From NCBI GenBank assembly GCA_937876225.1, contig CALFIC010000036.1, positions 1-33,878 of the forward strand: a DNA stretch of 33,878 nt. Direction: 5' to 3'. The notes under the pieces were generated by a model that saw nothing but the letters and a program-made list of their open reading frames with translations, did not search any database and was not told the origin of the DNA. This stretch comes from an uncultured Chloroflexota bacterium (lineage in GTDB: Bacteria; Chloroflexota; Chloroflexia; Chloroflexales; Roseiflexaceae). A program made the translations under genes and the position numbers. Below are positions 16,957 to 27,600 of the stretch, one piece after another; position 1 is the first letter of the stretch, and every line of letters begins with the position of its first letter.

Positions 16957-16980
16957 GGTAATGACTCCCCCGCCATTACC
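16957..16980 (+). other. Small hairpin after the FG-GAP gene
   Basis: GGTAATG (16957-16963) and CATTACC (16974-16980) form a 7-bp stem with a 10-base loop, 29 bases after the stop codon. No U-tract follows. It may help protect the mRNA 3' end before the main terminator. Confidence 0.4.
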
Positions 16981-16990
16981 ACTCCCGCAC

Positions 16991-17024
16991 AACCCTCACC
17001 CACAGCCATGGGTGAGGGTTTTTG
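16991..17024 (+). terminator. Rho-independent terminator of the FG-GAP gene
   Basis: Perfect 12-bp stem AACCCTCACCCA (16991-17002) with TGGGTGAGGGTT (17009-17020), a 6-base loop, then TTTGATTT. It is 64 bases beyond the stop codon of the upstream gene. Confidence 0.9.
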
Positions 17025-17081
17025 ATTTGTGGTGACGGGGCGATTGGCCACGGCACGGCGATGGGGCAATCGCCCCTGATG

Positions 17082-17290
17082 TGTTATAATTTTTGCGCGC
17101 CGTAACAATACGCCGTATCATGGTTCTCTACCTGCAATTGCCCGCCGGGAGGCGCGCATGGATTCCTGTCGTGAGACAGCACAACACCAGACACAATCCG
17201 CCGGGAGGCGCATTGCGGTTGTCCAATTGCATGGCGGTACGCCATCGTTGAATCAATTATTTATTGCGCACTACGTGCGCCGGAGCATAC
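17082..17290 (+). promoter_or_regulatory. Promoter and structured leader of the ABC exporter
   Basis: Extended -10 TGTTATAAT at 17082-17090 would give a leader of about 190 nt. In it, GCGCGCC at 17095-17101 is fully complementary to GGCGCGC at 17151-17157, the latter directly before an ATG. The 14-mer CCGCCGGGAGGCGC occurs twice, at 17142-17155 and 17198-17211, each holding a GGGAGG ribosome-site-like core; a weaker GCGCCGGAGC lies at 17277-17286 just before the true ATG at 17291. Base pairing could hide or expose these sites, so attenuation or protein binding is plausible. It matches no riboswitch class I know. Confidence 0.5.
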
Positions 17291-19144
17291 ATGACAACTC
17301 CATCAGAATTACCGTTACCGTGGCGCCAACGCTTTGCCCATTGGCTCAGCCAAAGCCGCGAAGCTGTACGCACGATCCCATCTGCCTTCAAAATCATCTA
17401 TTCTGCAGACCGCATTGGCACGAGTATCTTGATTTTCAGTACTGTCGTAAGTGCCGCAATTCCCGCTATCCAAGCCTATGCCGGCGGCCAAATCATCGAC
17501 AGTGTTGCCAAGGGCATGGCGCTACACGATGCCTGGCTGGCATTCAATACCAGTTTGCACTGGATATTGATTGAATTTGGGTTAATTGTGCTTACCTTCA
17601 TTGTGGGCCAGCTGCGTAGTTTTGCCGAGCATAGTATCAACGCCCAATTGTCGTTCTATATTGCCACGCAGATGATGCAAAAATCGGTCGAACTCGACAT
17701 CCAGTATTTCGAAGATCCGACGTTTTATGACAGCCTGCAGAATGCCCGCCGCCAAGCCGAATTCCGCGCCATGGCACTCGTCACCGGCGTCTTTACAATT
17801 GTGCAACAAACAGTGACATTGACGTCGTTTTTGGTGCTGGTGATTCGCTTCCAGCCCTGGATTGCCTTGGTACTATTTGGCGCCACCATCCCGGCATTTA
17901 TTGCGCAAGGTCGGTATAGCCGGCTCTTTTTCCGGTTATTGACTCGTCGTGCACCCGAATTCCGCCAATTGCGCTACCTCGAAGAATTAGTCACGAGCGA
18001 CAAAAGCATCAAAGAAGTGCGTTTGTTTGGCTTGGGCAAGTCAATCATCCAACGTTATTCCACTACATTCATGCAATACTTCCACGAAGATATCGCCATC
18101 GCCCGCCGCCAATCGTTGCTCGGCACGGTGTGGGGGTTGATTTCGACGGCGAGTTTTTATGTGTCGTATGGCTGGATTGTCTGGATTACGCTGTCGGGCA
18201 ATTTGACACTCGGCGGGCTGACGTTTTATACGGCAATTTTGCGCCAAAGCCAAAACACCTTCCAAGGGCTGTTTAACAGCGTTAATTTCATTTTCGAAAA
18301 CGGCTTGTTCATGACGCAGCTACTCGATTTCATGGCGCTACAACCCATCATGCCCCAAACCAAAAATCCCATCGCCATGCCCAACCCGTTGGTCGACGGC
18401 ATCACCTTCCACGACGTATCGTTCAAATACCCCGGGCGCGACGAATGGACCCTGCGGCATATTGATTTGCATATCCACGCCGGCGAGACATTGGCACTGG
18501 TGGGGTTGAATGGTGCGGGCAAAACGACATTGGTTAAATTGATTACCCGGCTCTATGATCCGACCGAAGGCAAAATCACCATCGATGGCATCGATTTACG
18601 TGATTTTGACCAAGAAGAGCTCCACAAACGCATCGGCGTCATCTTTCAAGATTTTGTGCGCTATCAAATGACCCTCAAAGACAACATTGGCTTTGGCAAC
18701 ATCGAACGGATGGATGATATCGATCGCATCACCCATGCCGCCGAAGACGGTGGGGCTGCCGAAATCGCTGCCCAGCTCACCAACGGCTACGATACCACGT
18801 TAGGGCGCCAATTCATGGATGGGCGCGAGTTGTCGGGTGGGCAATGGCAAAAAATCGCCCTTAGCCGCGCCTTTATGCGCGATGGAGGGATTCTCATTCT
18901 CGATGAACCAACTGCGGCCCTCGATGCCCAGCGCGAACACGAGATCTTCCAGCATTTCCGCGAACTCACCCAAGACCGCACGGCGATCTTGATTTCGCAC
19001 CGCTTTAGTACGGTGCGGATGGCCGACCGGATTGCGGTGTTGTCGGATGGGGCGATTGTCGAGCTAGGCAGCCATGCCGAGCTGATAGCTAATAACCAAC
19101 GCTATGCGGAATTGTTCGAAATGCAAGCGAGTGGCTATCGCTAA
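17291..19144 (+). CDS. ABC transporter, fused permease and ATPase (exporter type)
   Basis: 617 residues from ATG 17291, which has GGAG five bases upstream; a TTG at 17264 would add nine residues without support. The N-terminal half is a six-helix exporter-type membrane domain, and the C-terminal half an ATPase: Walker A GLNGAGKTT near 404, Q-loop VIFQDF, signature LSGGQWQKIALSRA near 514, Walker B GILILDEPTAALDA, and the switch His in LISHRFS. It works as a homo- or heterodimer to export lipids, peptides or drugs. Sequence does not show which. Its neighbours are envelope genes. Downstream lies a strong bidirectional terminator. Confidence 0.92.
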   Translation: MTTPSELPLPWRQRFAHWLSQSREAVRTIPSAFKIIYSADRIGTSILIFSTVVSAAIPAIQAYAGGQIIDSVAKGMALHDAWLAFNTSLHWILIEFGLIVLTFIVGQLRSFAEHSINAQLSFYIATQMMQKSVELDIQYFEDPTFYDSLQNARRQAEFRAMALVTGVFTIVQQTVTLTSFLVLVIRFQPWIALVLFGATIPAFIAQGRYSRLFFRLLTRRAPEFRQLRYLEELVTSDKSIKEVRLFGLGKSIIQRYSTTFMQYFHEDIAIARRQSLLGTVWGLISTASFYVSYGWIVWITLSGNLTLGGLTFYTAILRQSQNTFQGLFNSVNFIFENGLFMTQLLDFMALQPIMPQTKNPIAMPNPLVDGITFHDVSFKYPGRDEWTLRHIDLHIHAGETLALVGLNGAGKTTLVKLITRLYDPTEGKITIDGIDLRDFDQEELHKRIGVIFQDFVRYQMTLKDNIGFGNIERMDDIDRITHAAEDGGAAEIAAQLTNGYDTTLGRQFMDGRELSGGQWQKIALSRAFMRDGGILILDEPTAALDAQREHEIFQHFRELTQDRTAILISHRFSTVRMADRIAVLSDGAIVELGSHAELIANNQRYAELFEMQASGYR

Positions 19145-19152
19145 TACACCAC

Positions 19153-19199
19153 ACCAAAAACTCTCTTACCCACTCATTGTGGGTAAGAGAGTTTTTGGT
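19153..19199. terminator. Bidirectional rho-independent terminator
   Basis: A perfect stem of 21 bp (19153-19173 with 19179-19199) with a 5-base loop TCATT. The outer arms are A5 and T5, so each strand ends in a U-tract. It sits between the convergent ABC exporter (stop 19144) and YYY gene (stop 19213) and can serve both. Confidence 0.95.
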
Positions 19200-19212
19200 A
19201 GGGACGATTGGT

Positions 19213-21543
19213 TTATTTTTTGATTTCGTAGATGGTAATTTGGCCTTGTTGGAATGCCACCGTGGCAATCGAATCAAACAATCCGAAGCCACCTTCGCCA
19301 TAGACATCACGTTCCGTCGGGCCGACGTACACGTAGCGCACATGATATTTTTCGAGTAATGGTCGTACCACGTTCTCGTCGCCGCTACTATAAATCGTAC
19401 GTACATCTTGGTCGCGGGGCGCAATTTGTTGTTGCGCTTCAGGATGACCACCACGCCATTGATCTTCGTGGCCAGGCCAACCCATAATGGCAGGTAAACC
19501 CGTTGACGCCGACACACCACCGAAGCCCTTGCCTTCGATGTCGTACTGGCCGCCAACGCCTTCGACAATTACCGAGCCGGCGGGAGCATTGTTGCGGAGC
19601 CATACAATAGACTCATGCCCGCCGTCGGGATTATCACGCGGGGTGTGCCCGGCAAGGCTGCCTGGTTGGTCGACAAACAAGGCCTTGCCAACTGTGGCGG
19701 CAGGGTAGACCAAGGCAGCGAGTAAGATTGGAATAGTTGCAACACCTAATCCCACCCGCAACCAGCGTTGCCCCACTTGCCAGACATACCACACTGACAA
19801 CACACCAGACACACTCCAAATCACCCATACTTGATAATAAAACTTAAACACCGTGTTCATGCGTGAACTAAATACATCACGCACATATACCACGTCAACG
19901 GCAAAACAGAGCAATGCGGCAATTGCCGTCATCCCCAACCAGACTACAATCATTGGCTCCATATCGGTGCGCGCAAAAATCATGTACAACACCAAGACGG
20001 TCAACGGGATGGCGGTAATACTAACAAAACCGGTAAATGCACCAATCACTCCCACTACCAATGTGACGGCAAGCAGGATGCGCTCTTGGTTGGTGCGGGT
20101 CATGCGCGCTACAGCAATCAATATTGGTACCAAGAACAAACCAAACATAATAAATAAGCCGTGGAATTCGGTACGCGCCGGGGCAGGGCCAAAATAGCGA
20201 GACAATGCCCCAATCACTGGGATATTCACCAACGGGTCAGCACCACCCACTAATGAATGATAAGACAAATGGAATGGCAAATACCAGGCATATGACGCCA
20301 GCGCAACAATCCCGATTTCGATCCCGATATTTTTCCATGTCACGGAATTCCGCAAGCCATGCCATACCACTGCACCCACATACAACAGCATATACGTAGG
20401 GTAATCCCAGCTATTGAGGGGATACAACAACCCCAACATCAGCGCCGGCAGCAACAAATCTGGTGTTTTGCCGCTAGCCCGCCGAAGTGCTAACGCCATC
20501 AGCAACAATACAAACGGCAGGGCCATGACATGCGGGTGCATGTCACCTAACCAAAACGAGAAAAACGGAAATTCAGTGATGGCATAGCGCCGTTCGGTAC
20601 CGCCATTTTCCATAGGCGTACTATCCCACACCGATCGCGACGGATTCCACCAATTAAAATCTGCCCAAGTATCGCGTGGGCGCAAACTCGTCGCACCATC
20701 AAAATCCCAGCCTTTGAACGTTTGCGACAATTGTATCGGCTCGCGGCTGCCGAGGCCGTTACTAATCGCATGACGAATATCCGTTGATTCGAGCGCAAGC
20801 ACTTCCGGCAATCCCGTAACAATTTGCAAAAATCCCCCGAGATTCCCTACCAGTAATAATGCCACTACTGCCAATGTTGCCATTACTGGTGCTTCGCCAC
20901 GCCCCAACGGACGCTCATTTGGACGCCACTGCGTAATTACGGCAATGACGATACTCACCACTGCAGCTGCACTCATACCCGCCGTCGTCGCCAAGGCTAA
21001 ATTGTAGGAAACGACGGGATCTGCGACAGTAAGCACTGCCGGAATCGCTGCCAGTATGTAACCGGCATAATAATAATTAATCGTGAAGCCTGCCATCCAT
21101 GGATCAAGTGGAGGAAAGCTCGGGCTGTGCATCACACTATTAAAAAACGCATAATCCATCGGGCGTTCGGTACCCCATGGATCAGCATTGCGACTCCGGA
21201 TAAAGACTACCATCACCATCGCCAGCAAAAAAAAGACTTCACTAAGGACCCAGGTACGCCAATGCGCACGGAGCCATGCTTTGTCGATGCCTCCTGCGCG
21301 ACGCCACCCGATATAACCAATCACCACTGCCGCAAACAACACCCCACCACCATTGAACGGCACCAAGCCCAGCATGGCGCAACTCCAGATACCAACTCCA
21401 ATTAATACAAACCCCAATGGGCGCGCCAAGCCCACCATTGCGGTGGGCATGCTACCAAACAAATACTTTACCCACGGCAACCCCACTGCGACACATACCC
21501 ATGTGGCGAACCAATGGAGCAGTACTGCACTAACCATATTCAT
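19213..21543 (-). CDS. YYY/DUF2298 membrane protein, single module
   Basis: A 776-residue, highly hydrophobic protein of the Chlor_Arch_YYY (DUF2298) family. It has the hallmark NYYYAGY near residue 156 after ADPWGTERPMDYAFFNSV and PSFPPLDPWMAG, later FSFWLGDMHPHVMALPF, then RMNTVFKFYYQVW, a C-terminal soluble region with VEGVGGQYD, STGLPAIMGWPGHE and YVYVGPTERDVYG. Family function is unknown; acidic loops between helices recall GT-C enzymes, so transfer of lipid-linked sugars is a reasonable guess. The family's short class has exactly this one-module layout. Start at 21543 has AGGTG five bases upstream; an ATG two codons later (21537) fits AAGGA equally well. It follows the giant YYY gene by 57 bases and is probably co-transcribed. 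Confidence 0.88.
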   Translation of the reverse strand: MNMVSAVLLHWFATWVCVAVGLPWVKYLFGSMPTAMVGLARPLGFVLIGVGIWSCAMLGLVPFNGGGVLFAAVVIGYIGWRRAGGIDKAWLRAHWRTWVLSEVFFLLAMVMVVFIRSRNADPWGTERPMDYAFFNSVMHSPSFPPLDPWMAGFTINYYYAGYILAAIPAVLTVADPVVSYNLALATTAGMSAAAVVSIVIAVITQWRPNERPLGRGEAPVMATLAVVALLLVGNLGGFLQIVTGLPEVLALESTDIRHAISNGLGSREPIQLSQTFKGWDFDGATSLRPRDTWADFNWWNPSRSVWDSTPMENGGTERRYAITEFPFFSFWLGDMHPHVMALPFVLLLMALALRRASGKTPDLLLPALMLGLLYPLNSWDYPTYMLLYVGAVVWHGLRNSVTWKNIGIEIGIVALASYAWYLPFHLSYHSLVGGADPLVNIPVIGALSRYFGPAPARTEFHGLFIMFGLFLVPILIAVARMTRTNQERILLAVTLVVGVIGAFTGFVSITAIPLTVLVLYMIFARTDMEPMIVVWLGMTAIAALLCFAVDVVYVRDVFSSRMNTVFKFYYQVWVIWSVSGVLSVWYVWQVGQRWLRVGLGVATIPILLAALVYPAATVGKALFVDQPGSLAGHTPRDNPDGGHESIVWLRNNAPAGSVIVEGVGGQYDIEGKGFGGVSASTGLPAIMGWPGHEDQWRGGHPEAQQQIAPRDQDVRTIYSSGDENVVRPLLEKYHVRYVYVGPTERDVYGEGGFGLFDSIATVAFQQGQITIYEIKK

Positions 21544-21561
21544 TCCTTCACCTGTTGGAAA

Positions 21562-21594
21562 CCCAGCGGGTGCGGGAACACCGCACCCGCTGGG
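21562..21594 (-). terminator. Intercistronic hairpin between the two YYY genes
   Basis: A perfect GC-rich 14-bp stem (21562-21575 with 21581-21594) with loop GAACA. On the minus strand it is followed only by TTT, a weak U-tract. It lies after the stop of the giant gene and 19 bases before the ATG of the next. It may cause partial termination or mark an RNA processing or stability point that sets the ratio of the two proteins. Confidence 0.6.
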
Positions 21595-21600
21595 CTGGTA

Positions 21601-24600
21601 TTACTTGGACAAACGATTCAAGCCGTCTTGGGCATCATTCCGCAACCCAGAATCCGCCGGAGCTTTATCAAGGTACGCCTGATAATCCGCTTTGGCAGCC
21701 TCAATATCGCCGGTAATTTCTTCGATCTTGGCACGGGTAATATAAAAATCTAAGAAATCGGGATATTTCACGATTGCCGAATTCACCTCGGTTAACGCAT
21801 CATCAATCCGATTGGCGGTGATTAACCCCGAAATCAGTTTGTTGGCATTACCGCCACCATCACTCGCTGCAAGTGCATCACGATACGCCTTAATTGCTTG
21901 GTCATACAGCTTGGCTTCCATGGCAGTATCACCCAACATGTGCAAAATCATCACATCACCAGGATGGGCAGCCTGATTACGGGCGATAATGGCTGTTGCT
22001 TCTTCGAAGCGTTGCTGGCGGCGATATCCTTCGACCAAGGCAATCATTGCATCGACATTCGCAGGATCGGCATCAAACTTCTTTTCAAGTTCACTCAAAT
22101 CTTCTGGTGGTGGTGCAGGCTCACTCGGGAACGAGATACTTGGAGCAGTTTGGTCCCCACTTACTGAACCTTGGGGAGGAATTTGGACAATATTTGGTGA
22201 GACTTGATAGATACTCGTCTCACCCGACTTATACACCTCACGGAGCGAGCCGATATTTGCCACGGCATCAGTGCCTTCTTTGCCGTACGCCGCCCGTTCA
22301 ATCGGACCAACAATCACGTAGCCCACGCGATAGCGTGACAATATTTTGGACTTTTGTGCGATGTCTGTCGAGCGATAAAAATCAATCACGTCAGCGTCAC
22401 GTTTACCGACAAGATCACCGTTGCGTTGTTCGCTTTCGTGGAGCGGGCTCACTACGGTGGGGAAGCCGGTATTGGCGGCAATCCGTACACCATAGCCACG
22501 GTAGAATTCTATACTCGATTGCATGATAACCGGCAAGCCTTTGACATGACTATTGAGCCATTGGATGGCATTGTAGTCAGACAAAAACGCAATATCACGA
22601 TCCGCAGTATTGTACGTAGCCGTTTTCATAAATGCGAGACCATCGAGCGTAGGTGCTTGATCCGCATTCATGCGATACGCCATCCGATTGGGCACCCCAA
22701 TCAGCGTGAAGCTAGCACCCATCACCACTGGCACGATCATGACTGCAGCTACCACGGGCAACAGCGCCCGTTGCATTTGGCGCAAACGTTCCAAAAGTGT
22801 CGGTAATAGCATCGCAATTCCCACACTTAAGAGTAACCAGCTCTGTACACCAAATTTAAACACCGTGTTCATGCGATACCAGTCGCCACCAGCCATATGG
22901 TCACGGATATAAATGAGTTCTACCCCAAACGCCACGGCCCAGGCCACGAAAATCAACCACAGCCCAAACCACAATTGATTGTCGGATTGACGTTTGACCA
23001 AAAACGGCACTAACAAGAGCATAAAGAGCGCCAACCAAATGCGCGGATCACCCAGCCACGCCACGAGTGGCGGCGCCAATGGACCCCACAACGACGTAGT
23101 AACACCCACCACCGCCAACAGCACCAACACCGTGGCAAAGGCTATTTGCATCCAACGCTTTTGCCAGGCAATCACTGCACCAGCCACAATCGCCGGTACC
23201 ACAAACAATCCCCACACGGCCAACCATGGCGCCCATGGCGAAGGTGTCGTAACCTGCGCAATACCACCAATTTGCGGCACATATTGTTGGAAGAAGGGCA
23301 AATAGCCAATATACGCTACTGCAGCAATCACCGCCACCTGCACCACCGCCCATACCGCCAACCACGGCCGTGACGATGTCCAGGCTCGCCGTACCAACAC
23401 CCCACCCAAAATCAACCCCGCCGTAGGAGCATCCCACGAATTGGTGATTGCGAGTGTACCAATGACCATTGGTGCGAGTAACCACCATGCACCCGAGAGG
23501 CGTTTGTGGGTCAATGAATGCCATGCCAACGCCAACAAAAAGACCGCAAACGGCAAGGCAATTACATGCGCATGCAAATCGCCAAAGACAAAGCTCCAAG
23601 CGGGATATTCATTGATGGTGTTCGGAATAACGCGGGTTGAACCAACGAACCAATCACCGAGTGCGCTAGTCATCCCCGCTAACCCTTGATTTTGGAAAAC
23701 CTCAAAGACTTGCTTGAGTCCACGTGACCAGCCGATTTCGAGGGCACTCGCAGGATTACCAATCACCCCCAACGCCAGCACTGCCGCGGCTACCGCCCAG
23801 CGCTTGCGCGCTATTTGCCACAACAACGCCGCCACACCACTCATAAGCAAGGCATACAACGATGCAATCACGAGGTTATAGCCGATTGCCGGAGCTACAC
23901 CCATCAAACGAATCGGCAATGACATCAAGACATAGCCGTAATAATAGTAATTAACAGTCCCACCACTAAAAAACGGTGAATAGGGCGGCATCACGGGACT
24001 ACGCAACACGGCATTGAGCAACCCAAATTCAAAGGGCTTTTCACCGCCCCATGCCGAATGCCATAAATCGGGATTGACCATGCGAATTGCCATCAACAAC
24101 AAAAAGCTGCCTGTGAAAATCGCCTCAAACACCGCAATTGTACGGATTTGCGCCCGTAATGTAACCATCACATGTCGCAACCCACGCTGTATCGCAGGGA
24201 TGACGTCGTGCCAATGGAACCACTCAGCCACCAGCGCATCATTCGATGTTGGACGCATACCAATCCGGAACAACGCCCACAAACTCAACTTCAATACCAA
24301 TATAATCGCCACAATTAACCCAGTCGTCGAGTTATACATCAAACGCGCACTCACCGGCAACCACAAGGCATACCCGAGCACTAATAACCCTATGACTCGG
24401 GCCCAGACCCATTGTGTATCACCCAACCACAACGCCGGCATTAAGCCGAGCAATGCAATCAAATACCACGCCAACAACCATAACACTACAATCACCACAG
24501 TGTTTTGAATCGGATTCCAACCAGGGCTCGTCACCACTGGCAACTGGGCGTTTTCGACGGTCAACATCGACTGTTGTGCCAACGGAGCCGGCGCAAAGTG

Positions 24601-27600
24601 CGCCAACGTGCCGGTTTTGAGTACCCCAGGGGCATGATCTGCTACAGGCACTTGATAAATGACGGTTTCACCCACGCGAAATACTTCGCTGATTTTGCCG
24701 TCCTTGGCGAGTTGTGCAAACGCCGTACCCGTTTGTGCCCCGTACAAGGCTTTTTCCATGCGGCCTACGTAGACGTATTCCACACCATAATTTTGGATTT
24801 CGGCAAATGTTTTGGCGGCATCCACATCGGTATACCAGCGTTGCACTGCAGCCTGACGCGCACCAAGGACTGAGCCCACATCGGTCACACTGCGCTGTTG
24901 TGTCTCGTGCCACGGCCAGCCAATCAACGTCGGCAAGCCGGTATAGGTCGCAATCCGGGCATCCCACCGATACGCTTCGGCATGTGCTTCGAGCAAAATC
25001 GGAATCCCACGCACGTTATTACGGATCCAGTTAATCCCGGCCACATCTTCACTAAAATCAAAATTCGTGCCGTTTTCGCCCCAAGTAGAATTGGGCGAAC
25101 TCATATACGCTTCACCATTTAATGTCAAGGGAATGGTTTTGTCGTAACGATCACCCAAACGCGCCGGGGTGGCAGTAGCAGGGTAGACAAATGCCGCAGC
25201 AACTAGCACCGCCGTCACTACCTGCCACCCTATTTTGAATGTGGCAAGATATTTGCTCAGCAATTGCCAAACCCATGCCAAAACCACTGCACTACTAATC
25301 GCCCCAAATACCCATACCTGCATACCAAACTTAAAGACGCTGTTCATGCGCCCAATATCACCCTTGGCCACCACCACTTCGGTCAATGCCGAGATGCCAA
25401 ACATGGCCAAGACCATCACAATCGTAAATATCGTCTCGAGCGAAATCGCTGGCAAGCGTGGCTCAGCCCGACGCTCGATTTCGTCAAACACCGGTAATTC
25501 CAGCTGAATCACCCGTGATTGTCCACGCCATAGGCTCGGCATTGTAAATACACCGGTACGGGTCATAATTGCAACAATCAAGCCGATAATCAACATCATT
25601 GCACCGGCTTCGACATACAACGCCGGTACCGCGCGCAATACGCCCAACGCCAAGGCGCCCACCACCACTGCGGCGCTCCCTAGCGCATATGGCGCCGACA
25701 ACCAACGCAACCGGATCAACAATAACGTACCGGCACTAATCGCCGCATACATCCACATACCAGACAATTCAATCAACAACGCCGTTGGTGTACGGAGTCC
25801 AGTCCATAATTCAAAGCCAGTATAGTCACTAGCAAACCATTGACTAAATGGCCAATTCACGATTTTGGACGAAATCATCAGCACTGCCACGGCCACACCC
25901 AAACCAATCAGGTGATTCAATAGATTGGCACGTCGTTGTTCGTCACGCCACGCTACCAACAACAACGTCACAATTGACATCCCCACAATCGTCGGATAGT
26001 CCCAGGTGTTGGTGGCATACGACACACCACTAATTAACCCCAGCAACAGTACTGGAATCAAGCGCTGTCGCCAACGCGGCCACAGCTGCCGCACCCGCGT
26101 GCGCCGTCGCACCAACGCCATCATCACACCCAATGCAGCCACCAACAACGGCAGGCCAATCATATGGGCATGCAGGTCGGCAAACAAAAAGGTAAAGAAG
26201 GGGAATTCGTTGATTACCCCGTCGCCGGTTTTGATGGCTACGACCCGCGTCGCATCCCAGAACGCCCATTCTTCACGACCACCACAAATTTGTTGGGCGG
26301 CGTACGACGTTCCTTTGTCACACGACTCGGGGGGGTTACTCCCTGTCCCAGGCAACATCCAAATCGCGTTAGACCAATTCCCCGCGACCACGGTAAACAG
26401 GGCAGCCAATAAAGCCCCAGCCAATTTGCGGCGCTCACTGGCAGGCAACGCTTGTAACCACCAACGCCATGCCCCCGCATAAATCGTGCGAAAGCTGCCT
26501 TGGAGCGCGAGTGCCACACCCCACGCCCCCACTGCCGTCAACGCAAAAATCGTCGGCACTGCCAAATTGTAGGCGGTTGACGGTGCAATTCCCGTCATAT
26601 GTACCAACACACCCAGCATCACAAAGCCAAAGTAGTAGTAGTTGAGCATACCACCCGCAAACCATGGATCATAGGGTGGGAATGAAGGACTACGCACCAC
26701 TGCCGTCAAAAACGCCAAATCCATTGGCTTTTCGCCACCACGACCTGGGTGCCACAAATCGGGATTGCTGGCGCGCACCCACACAAATGCCAAATAGGCC
26801 AGCAAAAACACAATTTGCGTGGTGATAATCAACCAGCGCCGTTGTGCCCAAAAACGTCGCCATGTGGCACGGTTACGCCACCAACTTACCACGGCGGCAG
26901 CCACCCACAACATCGCCAACACCCACACCCCAACCCGCCCATAATTCAAGGCATGTACGGTCCCTGCCAACCAAATCACCCATGCAATAATCAACAAGCC
27001 GAGCGTTTTGGCGATGGCAAAGCCACCATCAGGCAACCAACTCAAAGCGCGTCGCAGCAATACAAACGCTGCCAGGCCGAGCACTTCGATGGCCAACCAC
27101 CACCACAACCAAGGAACCGTGGTGGTGGTAAACGTACTAAAAATCTCGTTCCACGAAGCCGCATTGCGATACGTGGGCCATTGCAAATCGGTGAAGTGCA
27201 ACGCCGTCATCGCTTTGCTGGCCCGGATGGTGGGCATTTTGTAGACTTCTTCAAACACCACACCGTGCAAAATCAACGCCTTGGCTTTATCACTGTTATA
27301 ACGGTCTGTTTTTTTGAAAATCAATACCCGGGGATGGTCATACACACTAAATGCCTCTTCGGCCCATGTCGCAGTAGGGAATTCAATCCCAAACAAGCGT
27401 GGTGAAGAGCGATATTCAGCTACCAAATCAAACCCGAGTGAGCCATCAAACAACGCTTTATAATAGTTAATTAGCGCAGGATAGCGCATCACCAACCGCC
27501 CTGCCGTGTCATAGACACGGTTGCTACTCATGATGATGTAATCGACATGATCGATTTGTTTGAGCATGCCTTTGTTTTCGGCACTGCCATCCCCAAAATA

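Noticed and set aside
17158..17574. 138-codon frame starting with a good GGGAGG in the ABC leader
   Set aside because: It runs 280 bases into the ABC gene in another frame and its product looks random. It is kept only as a possible decoy or short leader peptide in the leader finding.
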